Notes: generated by a model from the letters alone, not told the origin. Positions 21,330 through 32,679 are shown, counted from the stretch's first letter. The stretch is DNA of 64,000 bases from Tachypleus tridentatus (GCF_004210375.1 NW_027467782.1:26019276-26083275); one strand, 5' to 3'. Numbers and translations: made by a program.

Positions 21330-21850
21330 CTAATTGAAGATGGCAGGATCAAGTTCCGAGAAAATAGTGAAAGAGGGACAACTGGCTTGGTCCAGCTCCC
21401 GCCGAGACACGCGAACCTCGTGGCACCGACCAAGGCCATTCTTTCTCAAAATGATAGGAAAATGATCACTGCCCTGTGGGTTTCTCTCATCCTTACATAA
21501 AAGGTCAGAAAAAGTAAAGAAGACTAGATCAAGAGATCAATAGCAGTAAAACTCTGACTAAATGCATGAAAATATATACAAACACCGGTACTGAAGAAAA
21601 AATGTTGTGATCCGAGAGCATATGCTCTACGGAATGACCTCTCCCATCAATATCAGCACCTCTCCAGAAGGGAATACGTTCATTAAGGTCCCTCAAGTGT
21701 AAAAAAAGGGACGGCAACTGTTCAACGAGAGCATCAAGAAATGTTTCCTGTAAAGACACACAGGATGGTAAGAATTAATCAGTGCTTTAATATGATCCAG
21801 ATCTGAACATAAACCGCGACAGTTCCACTGTATCAAAATGACCATTTTTA
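21330..21850 (-). pseudogene. LINE endonuclease remains
   Basis: At 21850-21770 the minus strand reads ILIQWNCRGLCSDLDHIKAL, the opening of an apurinic-type endonuclease. It passes almost at once to LPSLFLHLRDLNERIPFWRG and then VEHMLSDHN, which belong to the later part. About 100 residues between are missing. A downstream piece around 21480-21460 reads as the DHFPIILR-type closing motif. Confidence 0.8.
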
Positions 21851-22189
21851 CTTATGTGCTGGAGAATTGGGTCGAGAGTGTTTCTGTTTTCGACCACGTT
21901 TCTTTATTAGAAGAAAGTTTATCGAACTCCATGGATCCTGCCTTGGGTTGATTGGGCAGGTATCTGTCGTTGGAAGAAGATTCCAGCGATTGAGGGCGTG
22001 AACGAATTATTATTCTGCATCTCAGAGCCGGAGAAGATGATGGACACAAGAAAACGCCAGAACTCAAATTCAAAGGAAGCAGGTCTGGACAGCAACTGGA
22101 AGAATTGTTTGGGACAGAAAGGGAAGTAGACGTTGACTCATCTAGTCTCTTAATCATGGAGGGCAAAAGATTATTGAGATGATTTGAAA

Positions 22190-23090
22190 ATTACTCTGTC
22201 AGAGGCACGGACAGACCTGTCTGCACTCTCACAGTAGCAGTGGAATGGAATGCAGCAGCATAGTCTTAGATGGAGTTTGGGACATTAATTTCTGAGCCTC
22301 AAATAAGTGATATTATTTACAGTCTTTAAACGTTGTACTTCTTTCTCCTCCACCCAATTAGGAAAGAAAGAAAGTATAAAGTGGTTTGAACCATTACAGT
22401 TGACACAGTGTAGTTCACGTTTACACACCTAGGCTTCGTGGTCTTTGCCACCAAGACGAGCACGTGTTAATGATCCACGACAAAAGGCCTTTGAATGTCT
22501 AAATCTCTGGCACTGAAAACATCAGAAAAGATTTGAAATATATGGCCTAACTTTACAATTTAAGTATTCTGCTTGATAATGGCAAGTGGAGGTGGCGATG
22601 CGAACGTCAACATAATTACATTTGTAGGTACCATAATTCCACCTTTGCAAGTGGAGACTCGACGCACTACAGAAACACCTTCACTGGAAAAACCAGCGAG
22701 AATCTCTGGCTGGGGAATGTTCTTTAAATTCCTGTCCTGGAAGAATTAAACGTTACATGTGGAATAACCTCGATGTGTTTATCCCTAATGCTCCTCGAAT
22801 TTAGATGTTGTAATGAAGATGTTTCCACCAAAATGTTTCCAGATTGTAACTTTCTTACTGACTTGGGGAAGCCAGCAAGTCCCTCTAATCCCTTTCGAAT
22901 AAAATAGAGACATTTGCACTAAGGATTTCTCGGATAAAGAGTGCATGATTAGAAATCGAGGTACAAAATCTGACTGAGACGGTTACTGTACAACAGAGTC
23001 GTCCATGCATAGTCACTTTCTGATAATATTTTTTTAGATTATATTTACTTTTTTTAAATATAGTTGTCAAGAATTAAGGGAATATATTTC
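22190..23090 (-). pseudogene. LINE ORF1 with CCHC knuckles, broken
   Basis: Minus strand. The stretch 22560-22370 reads as CCHC-type zinc knuckles around CRGSLTRARLGGKDHEA and CKRELHCVNCNGSNHF, matching the cleaner copy at 43940-44140. Upstream, KGLAGFPKSVRKLQSGNILV matches the corresponding part of copy 2. Several stops and frame changes. The product would coat LINE RNA. Confidence 0.8.
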
Positions 23091-23585
23091 AGTGCCCACT
23101 TACCTCACCCATAACGGAGCCCTATGAAGGAACGCGCTCCAATGCCAATCAAGGACATTGCAGCAAATGCCATGGTTTCTTGAGCACTATACCCAAACAC
23201 TAGCATCACACACAATGTTCACAACACTTGTTGAGAACGTCCATTACAGATATTTGGGTGACCCTAGCCCAAGTGGACCAGCTGACTGACTCTGGAAGGC
23301 CACCTCAAGCCCGCTCGTCTACAGGGATTCAAGGCTAAAGTGGTGTTTTATGGTTAGACCCCTCAACCACTAGGATCCTCTCCTCCTCTTCACAGGTCGC
23401 CACGCACGGCAAACACGTAGGTGGATGTTTAGATCCCAGAGAAAGTAAAGTGGAAGAACATAACCTTCTCCCATCAGAGGACTCAAAAGACAGCGAAATA
23501 TGGTCTTCCTATAAGAAAACAGACAGACAGATAGACCTTCTCTGGGAGGTCCCTTCACCACGTACAGGAATCTACACTGAGAGGC

Positions 23586-23823
23586 CTAGATATGGTCTAG
23601 GACCTTCGCCCATGATATGAAGGCCCATGAAGTTTATTGACTTTCGAGCGGAGCGGAAGTGCGGTAAAATATCGACAGTTTCACTATTTCATGACTTTAA
23701 GGTTAAATGTTGTTAACAAAAAATCTTTTAATAGCATGTTATAATAGAAACAAAACATTAAATTTCCACAAAATAAATATTTAATTGTTCTTAACTTTAT
23801 AAATGCGTTTGTGTGTGATATTT
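23586..23823. other. No feature seen
   Basis: Flank of the LINE 5-prime end; no further match to copy 2. Confidence 0.4.
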
Positions 23824-23925
23824 AGAGCAAAGCCGCATGGAATTATCTGTTGTGTTCATCGAGGGGAATCGTACCCCTGAGTTTATGGTTGTAAATCCAA
23901 AGATTTATCGCTGTCACACCGGGAG
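23824..23925 (-). repeat. SINE-3 copy
   Basis: Reverse orientation. GAGGGGAATCGTACCCCTGA is the reversed box B region and TTGTAAATCC the reversed anticodon-loop region; the AGCAAAGCCGCAT tail matches 41981-42096. Confidence 0.8.
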
Positions 23926-24737
23926 ACAATTATATAACTGAAAGATATCGAAGAACTGTTTTAGTTTTTGTTGCAAAAGCCTTTTGAGAAAACTGCATTT
24001 TGTTGTGTTCCCCAGTTATTTCCGTATATTAACTGGTGTTACTATATTACTTAATGGTAACAATATTTGTATGAATTTTTTACAATTCTTTATTTCTAAA
24101 TATGTACATTCAAATAAAACTCAATGCATCAATGAGCAATATGGCCACAAGAGGTATAGGCGTAACTTTAAATTTTCATGGAATCGAGATTAATTTCATG
24201 GTTACCAAAACAATCTTCTTTATCATTAAAGTAGAGATAAGTAAATAACTTTAATTTTAAATTTAAATAATCTGGAGTTTATCATCATTGTCTTTTTTTA
24301 CATATTAAAATATTTTTGTGATTTTGTTTTTTAAAAAACACACAACACCTGTGAAGATAATAAGCGTAATAATCTTATTTCTGTTGGTCAGAAAAGACGT
24401 TTTTTGGCTTACAAAAATTCAGTTGCATTCGTTACTGTTAGGTTAAAGTAGAATCTAAGAAATATTTTCGTGGTAGGTTTATGTTTGTTTAACAGATCGA
24501 AACTATAAATCTTCTGTCAAGGTATTTTAATACAGCAAGAATAAAACTCTAAAGTTATTACATATAATTATTTAAATAAGGTTCCTTAAGCCTAAGGTAG
24601 GCCTAACCGTTTTACCTAGGTTCATCAAATTAACGTTCCAATAAGAACGACACTAAGTTCTGTATTTTTAAATTACTTTTTTAGCTTCTTTTGTTTAATT
24701 TTAAAACTTGAGTTAGAAGTCAGGCTAAACCCTAGGA
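23926..24737. other. No feature seen
   Basis: AT-rich; a 69-codon frame at 23984-24193 is not recognisable. Confidence 0.5.
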
Positions 24738-24994
24738 CAATACCTTTTTTCTCAAACGATTCAGTTTTCGAATATATTGTTTGATAAAAAAAATGTTTCG
24801 GTTGTCGAAACTAATCTCGGTTCCCGAAGAAAGCTGTCGTGACCCGAAATAACCCGACTGATGACGTAATGCGTAATTTTTGGAGGTTGCAAACGGATTA
24901 ATTTAATTTACAGTATTTTTTATGGGAAAAATTGATTCGGTTTTCGAACAGCCTTCTGGAATGGATTAAATTAGAGAACCGAGGTACCATTGTG
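24738..24994 (-). mobile_element. Tigger-family MITE (internal deletion derivative)
   Basis: About 257 bp made of the two ends of the 10114-12481 element joined directly. The right part (24994 leftward: GGTACCTCGGTTCTC, AGAAGGCTGTTCGAAAACCG, ACAGTATTTT) matches 10114-10236. The other part (TCAGTCGGGTTATTTCGGG, GGGAACCGAG, CGACAACCGAAACATTTTTT) matches 12345-12470 in reverse. The join is at about ACGCATTACGTCATCAG. TA follows the element at 24995-24996. The left terminal repeat is badly eroded. Confidence 0.88.
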
Positions 24995-24996
24995 TA

Positions 24997-25890
24997 ATAA
25001 AACATCACAATTTGAAGGAAATCTATTCATAAATAAAGTAATATCAAAGTAACCACCTTATCTGGAACCTTTAATATTTCAAACATTAGCATTAGTTTAT
25101 AAAAGTTTACACTGCTGAAGCTTATGTTAACTTTAACCGCGATTACTTATAACCGAAAACTCATGTAACAAAACACAAGGTATAGTTTTGTTTTCCTATT
25201 GTGTAAAGAAACTTACAAATTAGGATTTACTTTTTTATCGTGTTTCGAAATGTACGGAGCTTGTAACATTAATCAGCTACTTGGTCATTTGTTTTTCATA
25301 GATGCGGTTACTAATCACGCCACTTCTTGTCTTATGACGTTCCCATTGTTAGTTTTGTGATCACGTAACAATACTTATAAAGATAAAAGCGTGAAAGACG
25401 TTACCATTAGAAACTATATTGATTTACAGTTCTTAATTACGTACCCAAGATATCATTCAGAACAGTATTTTTTCATGCCAGATTCCAGTGTGATATTTGA
25501 AATTGAATTAAGTCTTTTAAATATTTAATCGTTTTTATAATTTGAATTTACTATTCTTAGCTGCTATTCTCATCAATACCATTTTTAAATTATCAGATAT
25601 TTCGGCTTGTTATGTATTTTCTGTTGCATTTCGTAATCACATCTATGTAAAATCCATAATAAATGTAATTTTTTGCCACTGTGAAATGTGTTGCCTATTT
25701 GGCACTTTTCTTAAATCACTACAGCCAATGAGGCACATGTATATTTTAAATCTCTCTCTCTTTTGCTTTGTTTTGGTCACCTAACATGTGCAATGTGCAA
25801 GCATGTCATGCATTTTTTTTTACTTTTTTGTAATGTATTACTTTTGAGAACTTTCTAGTTGTTCAGAATAGTGTGCAGTTTATATAACAC
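24997..25890. other. No feature seen
   Basis: AT-rich, no coding similarity recognised. Confidence 0.5.
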
Positions 25891-26166
25891 GTTGTTTGTT
25901 TGATTTGAATTTTCAAAGTGAATTACATGAGGGCTATCTGCGCTAGCCGTCCCTAATTTAGCAGAGTAAGACTACAGGAAAGGCAGCTAGTCATCATCAC
26001 CCACCGCCAACTCTTGGACTGCTCTTTTACCAATGAATAGTGGGATTGACCGAACTTTATAACGCCCCCCAGGCTGAAAAGGCGAGCATGTTTGGTGTGA
26101 TGGGGATTCGAACCCACGACATTCAGATTACGAGTCGAGTACCTTAACCACCTGGCCATGCCAGGC
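25891..26166 (-). repeat. SINE-1 full length
   Basis: Reverse orientation: GGGGATTCGAACCCACGAC is the reversed box B, CCACCTGGCCATGCCAGGCC the reversed start. The tail is GTTTGTTTGATTTGAATTTT. Moderately diverged. Confidence 0.9.
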
Positions 26167-27049
26167 CAACAAGTAGTCAAAAAGGTTGTTAAGTTACTTC
26201 TACTCCTGTTATCTGTTGCTCAGTTCGTGGTTTCGTATGAAAGTAAAGAGCAGTTTTCTTCAACAACAGTTCAGATGCTTTCAAGGCGACAACCTCCCTT
26301 TATTTTCTGTTGGGAATTACCAGTCAAGTTAATGGCAGAATTCGCTCTGGAGGACTATGACAGTGCTCCTTTAATATGATGTTGTAACATAGTTTAATAT
26401 TATTTAAAATTAAACAATATGGTAGATGCTTCATTCAGTAGAATTTGGAGAGGAATTAGACAGTTTAGATATGTAAAAGCACATGTATTTCAAGTTAAAC
26501 AAGTACTCACTCTGTGTTGTATTTTAAAAAGGATTGTTTATTTTATTTCTGTTTATTTGCAATTTTTTTACAACTGCTGGAAATCCCATCTTTTTTCACA
26601 CACAAGTACCAGTGGTATGATGTTGAGCATATGCGAATCAGAGTTAATACTAATGTGGAAATGTGACAAGGTCTCGCCACAATCGTTCCTTTATAGATAT
26701 TGTACGCTTTTTTTGCATGCAGACAACATTACAATGGTGATTATTTGGTCACTTGATTAAATACTCTGATTCCCTACCTGAGTCATTCTTGACAGTCATT
26801 AGTCTAAACTGGACTGATGTATCAGTGAGGACTCTGCATGTTAGGTGTCAAAACACTTGAATATGCAAATACCTCATGAAGAGGTGTGTTTGTCAAAGCT
26901 CTGAGCATCAAACTGTGTAATGGAAAGATGTAAAAACAGTAAATGACCACTTCTAGTTTGAGCCCACCTGTTCGCAAGGTGGTATTGCTAACCATATCAT
27001 ACGAAATAGAGAAAACTTGGTCTGTTCATAGATTTCTAGAATGAAGAAG
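26167..27049. other. No confirmed gene
   Basis: A 73-codon frame (26158-26379) starts inside the SINE head and runs into a Leu-rich signal-like stretch (VVKLLLLLLSVAQFVVS). A 113-codon frame at 26419-26760 is not recognisable. Neither has independent support. 26790-27049 may be old LINE sequence. Confidence 0.3.
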
Positions 27050-27680
27050 AACATTACTTTGATTAGGAACCATGTTAGTGACCTTGATTACGTTGAGTTG
27101 GAGTAAACTAGCTTGCTACATTGACATATGGTTAGTTGAATATGGAATCTGACAATTAGACTGGATCACTAGCTCTCTTAAACAACTACGTTAAGGATGT
27201 AGCTCGCCTTGACAGTTCAACAAACTGCTTAGTACTGACCTTTATCATCGACATTTTGGTGAAACCATTCCTTAACAGTGTGAAGAAATGGTGGAGCCAG
27301 AGAGGATGGTAAATAATCTTTCCAAATCCACGGCCATGTTGTACATACTCAAAAATAGATGAGCTGATGAGGGCGGGACATCACCATTGTCAACAGGCGA
27401 AGAAGAAACAAAGAAGTACCTAAAGAAAGGGGTAATCCTTGACAAACATTCCAACTTCACCAGCCACATAAATACTCTGACAGCTAGAGCTACCAAAAGC
27501 AATGCTGTGAAAACCAGTTTGATTGCTGTATAACTTGATAAGACTGAAAACGTACAAAACATGCTTAAGACTGGTCACAGGAAATAATTCAAGTTCTTCT
27601 ATCAGTGCGGCATCACGTAACACCTACAGCATATGCAAGCAAAATTATACTCAGAGCCTTGCAGTGTAAAAAAAAAGAAA
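27050..27680 (+). mobile_element. LINE reverse-transcriptase fragment, degenerate
   Basis: A + strand frame near 27410-27520 reads KKYLKKGVILDKHSNFTSHI then NTLTARATKSNAV, which matches the YLGV-(6)-LDKxLNFxxHI block that follows the catalytic core of LINE reverse transcriptases. Flanking text is broken by stops. It is not clear whether it belongs to the LINE family of copies 1-3. Confidence 0.6.
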
Positions 27681-28194
27681 TGCATTGAATCATTATCCAC
27701 CACAATCTAATCTTAGATATTTTAATTTAGCGTAAGTGGAAATGGAAAGCATGAAGGAAACTCTCTTTTAAATAACTAAAAGCAATGAAACATAAATAGG
27801 CAATGTCACTAACAATACTTGCAGCTGACTCACAGGATACACTACATTAACATTTTTCAATAGTGCAAAAAAAAATGAAATGTCGCAGATAGATAATATT
27901 TTGATTCTTGGTTAAAATGAAATTTTCGTTATTCTGTTGCTTGGTACATCCTGCTGGTATCAATATCGTTTGTTTTACCCTATTTAAATTCCTACATGAC
28001 TACACGAGCGGTGACGTAGGTGCGCGACATAAAAAAAAATAATAAACGAGCGAGGCCTACGGCGTGCGTACGGATCTGTACTACATACCGTGCCCTGTTT
28101 TTAATTGCACATTATGGCCGTTATCTTACAGACATGTAGACACACACTATATCAATCATGTATGTGTTGTATGGGACTGTGCGCGCGTATTGTT
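27681..28194. other. AT-rich, then CpG-containing stretch
   Basis: 27990-28200 is noticeably richer in CG dinucleotides (GCGCGACAT, GGCGTGCGTACGG, GCGCGCGTATTG) than the rest. No gene start or element end is recognised. Confidence 0.4.
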
Positions 28195-28206
28195 GCGTGA
28201 CTTCAA
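28195..28206. repeat. Target-site duplication, left
   Basis: GCGTGACTTCAA, exact repeat at 28481-28492. Confidence 0.9.
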
Positions 28207-28480
28207 TGGCCCGGCATGGCCTAGCGCGTAAGGCGTGCGACTCGTAATCCGAGGGTCGCGGGTTCGCGCCCGCGTCGCGCTAAACATGCTCGCCCTCCCA
28301 GCCGTGGGGTTGTATAATGTGACGGTCAATCCCACTTTTCGTTGGTAAAAGAGTAGCCCAAGAGTTGGCGGTGGGTGGTGATGACTAGCTGCCTTCCCTC
28401 TAGTCTTACACTGCTAAATTAGGGACGGCTAGCACAGATAGCCCTCGAGTAGCTTTGTGCGAAATTCCCAAACAAACAAA
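28207..28480 (+). repeat. SINE-1b, full length and young
   Basis: 274 bp between exact 12-bp target-site duplications. The head has TGGCCTAGCGCGTAAGGCG (box A region), GACTCGTAATCC (a CGU-type loop) and GGGTTCGCGCCC (box B region). The body follows, then the tail AGCACAGATAGCCCTCGAGT, AGCTTTGTGCGAAATTCC and (CAAA)n. This is the cleanest reference copy in the window. Confidence 0.95.
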
Positions 28481-28492
28481 GCGTGACTTCAA

Positions 28493-30022
28493 ATAGAATG
28501 TGACGATGTTTTTTTTTTTATTCGTGGACCTTGCGTGCGTGGTGGCGAGCTATCACAACACACACGAATATATGCATTCTAAGAACCGAAACAAAACGTA
28601 ACACAGTATGCATAGACGCAACGTACATGTGTGCGTGATAAACTACACACGAAGTTGGCTCAGACTAATTCTAAAACCCACCAGGCGTCTCATTACGACT
28701 CCAAAATTTCCCTCAGATGCCTTGATACAGAATTTAAGCTCAATATGGATCATGCTTTTACCAGTGAGGATCAGGAGAGTGAGGTACAAAATAAACTTAG
28801 ATTAAGAATTGTCAATTTGTTCTTGGGCAGTTATGTTATGTATTGTAGCCTTGTAAGTTGTAGGATATCTATTTACAAATAAGCATTTAATAGGCCTACT
28901 GTGCACAACTCTGACACGCGGGATGGTTTTAATCAACTTCGGACACTCGCAGGGGTGTGGGGTTTTCTAAATTGTTAACTTTTGTTAAATTTGAGCAAAT
29001 CCAATCAGAATGATGTTCAAGGTAATCCCACTTAATAAAGATCAGTAACCATGTGGGTATGGTTAATTATTTATAATTATTAATCAAAAATATTAATAAA
29101 AGTTTATAGTGGCAGCCCTGAATTTGATATTCAAAACATAAATAGAAACATTACCTGTACGTGAGACTGGTCTAAATTGTCAATATCCCGTTCCACCCCC
29201 CTTCCCCAGGGCAATTACAATTTTACAGTTAAGATTTCCAGAAAATGCCGAGTCTTTGATAATTAAAGAAACGAGAACATTGTGAATTCCAAGAATATGA
29301 ACTACATTCACAAATCTATGTGCAGGCATACAACTTTACGCACAGCTTAGTTTGATAAAGTGAAAACACAACACAAAGTCATTTGGTTTGAAACATATTA
29401 CTAAAATTTCATGTGTTTCGTGTGGCCTTAATCAAGTTCCATGTTTAATAATCAGGATATGTCCACAGTCCTGTAAAATGTTTGATAACCTGAAATCTGG
29501 ATCTTATATGTGGAAAACTTGAACATTTTGTGTCTGCTCAGTTAAACATGGTTAATTTTGCCAATGGTAATACATTCAGTGATTGTATCCACCAATCACA
29601 TGGTCGGAAGATATTTTGGATTTAGCAGTGTGCAGCTGCCGTATCCGCCATGTGGTCACATTCATGTGTGCGTTCAAACTGCGCGGGCGGGGTGGGGGGA
29701 GAGGTACTCGCCTAATGGGTGTATGCCGCTCTAAAAGGTTACTTTTTCCCAAGAAAACCATAAACATGGAGTATGATTTGTGCCGGAAAATCCTTAAATA
29801 TGCCCCCCCCCCAATCCATTTTGACCTAAATATGGGTAAGTTTATCGCTCAAAATGATATTCTTACAGTTCTCGCCCGGAGTTCTCGCACCGATTCTCGC
29901 TCATGCTCGATGTGTACACGTTGCGCACACCAGTGATTTTTAAATGTTGCACTTGAAATTTAAGAATCACGATCACGCGTGTGCGCACGGCTCCGATCCC
30001 TCGCCAGCCGGTCGGCCGCACG
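28493..30022. other. No confirmed gene
   Basis: Mixed composition, with GC-rich patches at 29640-29710 and 29940-30060 and a C-run near 29808. Probably includes the left part of the hAT element below; its left end was not located. Open frames up to 117 codons (29583-29936) are not recognisable. Confidence 0.4.
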
Positions 30023-30115
30023 CAGCTAACTAGATAGCTTCGTACGGACCGGTGCGGGATGGGTATGTTATCAGCTAACTCGGTAGTTTCATATGGACCT
30101 GGATGGGTTCGTTAT
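30023..30115. repeat. Two-copy tandem duplication
   Basis: CAGCTAACTAGATAGCTTCG with about 28 further bases is repeated immediately as CAGCTAACTCGGTAGTTTCA, with a few changes and a short gap. Confidence 0.75.
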
Positions 30116-30380
30116 ATGGGGTAATGACTTCCTGCGCATCATGGAGGATTCCACAATGGATGTGAATGTCGAACGTCCCCCATAAAATACCTTTAAAATG
30201 GGTCAATTGTTCTTCTTAAAAATCCCTAATAATTATATAATGGGTACCCTTTCTGCCAAAAATGACCCAAATGAAAATATAGGGCGATTTGAATTGGGAA
30301 ACGTCCTACAGTCATTTCGTTTCGTATTTCAATAGGTCAGACCAAAGCCCCTTCCCAGAAAAAGAAAAATACAGTAATCG

Positions 30381-32135
30381 ATGGAAAAGTTCTGTGGTCC
30401 CAAGCTGCCTGTTAAACAAGGGAAATGTGAAAAAACTATACAGCAGGCAGAGGTTCAGCAAAGCGGGTCGTCAGTAGAAATTGTTGGTCTATCGACAGCT
30501 TCAGAAGGCATCCATTCTTCTGTAGGTAGCAAAGCAAGTATGGATGACAGTTTACAGGCGGAATTGATAATCCCGTCAAAACCAAATCAACCACAAAATT
30601 TCCAGTACCCCAAAATGGAATGCAAGCAATTCAAAGGATCATTTCAGCCGTCATGGTACGAAGAAGTTCCTTGGTTACACTACATAGAGTTTTCAGATAC
30701 GGTTCTTTGTCACACCTGCTTACTGGCAGAAAAAGAGCAGAAACTCAATGCAAAGTACAAAGAATCGGCTTTCCTCCGAGATGGCTTTTCAAACTGGAAG
30801 AAGGCAAGGGAAAAGTTTCGAGATCACCAAATGTCGCAGTGCCATAAAATGGCAGAAGAGAATGAAATAGTTCTTCCCAAAACATGTTCTTACATTGGCG
30901 AAATGTTGGACATGACACTGGGAGAAGAGAAGAAAGAATCTAGGAGCAACATGGCCAAAATCATCGAGAACTTACAGTTCTTGGCTAGACAGGGACTAGC
31001 TTTGCAAGGACACAGCGATGAAGAATCGAACTTCATACAACTTTATCACCTCAGAGCAAAGAACAATTCCAAAATGATTGAGTGGCTTAAGAAGAAAACC
31101 AACAAGTATGTTACACATGATGTTCAGAACGAAATATTAGAGGTAATGGAATTGCAGGTGTTGCGAGATGTGGCGTCTTGTATCAGAAATGGTCGTTATT
31201 TCTCCATCCTTGCCGATGAATGCACTGACGTTGCAAACAAGAAACAGCTTACAATATGTGTTCGATGGATTGACGACAATCTGGAACCCCACGAGGACTT
31301 CATCGGATTTTATGAAATCCCCACCATAAAGGCAGATACCATCGTATTGGCCATCAAGGACGCGATAATTCGGATGAACTTGACCCTGACCAACTGTCGG
31401 GGCCAGTGCTACGATGCCGGATGTCCTCTGGCTGGATCACGAAGAGGTGTTGCTGAACAAATCCTCAAAGATGCTCCTAAAGCACACTATACATATTGCC
31501 ATGGGCATGCCTTAAATTTGGCATTATGTGACGCAACAAAAGGGTCTAAGTTGTTAGCTGATACTCTAGATATCACATACGAAATCTGCAAGCTTATAAA
31601 ATTTTCACCAAAGTGTCAAGGTCTGCTCGAAAAAATAAAAGCTAACATCAACCTAGAAACAGCAGGTCTAAAGGTGATTTGCCCAACTCGCTGGACAGTT
31701 CGCGGCCAGAGCTTCGCCCGCATCATTGCCAACCACAAAGCGCTTCTCTTAGAGTGGGACGTTTGTCTGGAAGATCATCTAGACTCTGAAATGAGGGCAC
31801 GAATAATAGGTGTCAGATTCCAAATAGAGAAATTTGAATACTTCTTCGCTTTTCATCTTGGTGTCGCCGTGTACTCTTTGACGGACAATTTGTCAAAAAC
31901 ATTGCAGAAGACCTGCATGTCTGCAACACAGGGGCAACAAAATGCAAAACTGGCAGCAGGTGTTCTTGATAAAATGAGGAATGATAGTAATTTTGACAAG
32001 ATATATGAAGAAGTGCACCGAAAGGCAATGGAGCTCAACATTTTCGAACCTCAAATGCCAAGACAGAAGAGAGAGCCCAAGCGTTTTGAGGTTCCCGTCG
32101 TCTCACAAGGAATTCTACAGAAGGCAGTACTTTGA
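30381..32135 (+). CDS. hAT transposase, ZMYM1-like (TTF finger, DUF4371)
   Basis: 584 codons, the longest open frame in the window. Residues 1-80 are a variable Ser/Gln-rich leader. A TTF-type zinc finger spans about 81-160 (WYEEVPWLHYIEFSDTVLCH; C110, C113, C154, H155). A DUF4371-like region spans 185-310 and contains FSILADECTD, with the first catalytic Asp at 279. The second Asp lies in GQCYDAGCPLAG (345), where relatives have GYDGASNMAG, so the neighbourhood is altered. The CHGHALNL motif (373-380) is typical of hAT. The frame then loses register near 32100: the next frame carries FYRRQYFEVLGLAINAINRR, stops at 32233, and a further stretch reads ELKYLADKYGDHLDILSLKA. So this is a recently broken transposase that would cut and join DNA in the nucleus. 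A start at 30381 is the first Met in frame. Confidence 0.88.
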   Translation: MEKFCGPKLPVKQGKCEKTIQQAEVQQSGSSVEIVGLSTASEGIHSSVGSKASMDDSLQAELIIPSKPNQPQNFQYPKMECKQFKGSFQPSWYEEVPWLHYIEFSDTVLCHTCLLAEKEQKLNAKYKESAFLRDGFSNWKKAREKFRDHQMSQCHKMAEENEIVLPKTCSYIGEMLDMTLGEEKKESRSNMAKIIENLQFLARQGLALQGHSDEESNFIQLYHLRAKNNSKMIEWLKKKTNKYVTHDVQNEILEVMELQVLRDVASCIRNGRYFSILADECTDVANKKQLTICVRWIDDNLEPHEDFIGFYEIPTIKADTIVLAIKDAIIRMNLTLTNCRGQCYDAGCPLAGSRRGVAEQILKDAPKAHYTYCHGHALNLALCDATKGSKLLADTLDITYEICKLIKFSPKCQGLLEKIKANINLETAGLKVICPTRWTVRGQSFARIIANHKALLLEWDVCLEDHLDSEMRARIIGVRFQIEKFEYFFAFHLGVAVYSLTDNLSKTLQKTCMSATQGQQNAKLAAGVLDKMRNDSNFDKIYEEVHRKAMELNIFEPQMPRQKREPKRFEVPVVSQGILQKAVL

Positions 32136-32400
32136 GGTTCTTGGCCTTGCCATTAACGCAATCAACCGTCGTTTTGATCAGCCAGGCTTCCAGGCGTATC
32201 GACATATAGAAGTTCTTCTCTTGAAATTTCTTTGAGAAGAGGATACTCCTGATGAGCTGAAGTACTTGGCGGACAAATACGGTGATCATCTGGACATCCT
32301 TTCTCTCAAGGCACATCTACCTCTCCTCAATGGACTGTTACACGGTGACTCTGAAGATCGTCACTTTGAATGCTTCAACGACATTTATCATAATGTTTTA
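30381..32400 (+). mobile_element. hAT-type DNA transposon, coding part
   Basis: Carries the long transposase frame below and, in other frames, its continuation to about 32395. Terminal inverted repeats and 8-bp duplications were not found, so the true extent is unknown. The C-terminal dimerisation segment typical of hAT proteins is missing after about 32395, so the element looks truncated on the right. Confidence 0.8.
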
Positions 32401-32679
32401 ATTATATTTGTTGTAAATAGTCTGCTATGGCCGAATTATCATTATTTTTACTTCTTCTACATACTTAATGTAAACGATATGTTAGATCACGTTCTGTGTC
32501 TCTATTACAGTTTCTTCCATGTCAACATTTAATGCTTCAGTAAGGTACATCATTAGGCTATTAAAACAATGAGATGGCATTCAAAGATTTATAAATATAA
32601 CGATGTGATCTTAACACATTCGCATGGGATACTATGTATGTGCCTTGCATTGTTCCTGTAGTAGACGTTATTCAGGGTT
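32401..32679. other. No feature seen
   Basis: AT-rich sequence after the transposase. Confidence 0.4.

Larger units (their letters stand above)
19836..23585 (-). mobile_element. LINE copy 1 (I/Jockey-like, internally deleted)
   Basis: Reads from about 23585 (5-prime end, shared with copy 2 from CAGTGTAGATTCCTGTACGT) to the hairpin tail at 19836. In order: 5-prime UTR, broken ORF1 with CCHC-type knuckles (about 23090-22190), endonuclease pieces (21850-21330), and an RNase H domain (20771-20361) followed by a 3-prime UTR. The reverse transcriptase, expected between endonuclease and RNase H, is absent: post-endonuclease sequence near 21030 joins pre-RNase H sequence directly. The endonuclease also lacks its middle. 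ORF1 and ORF2 carry several stops and frameshifts. Clade is inferred from the CCHC ORF1 plus RNase H layout; I cannot separate I from Jockey-like groups without the RT. Confidence 0.88.

Noticed and set aside
28207-28285. tRNA-Thr(CGU)-like gene
   Set aside because: It is the head of a SINE bounded by target-site duplications. The same applies to the heads at 3922, 4221, 13494, 25891, 32948, 37337 and 39007.
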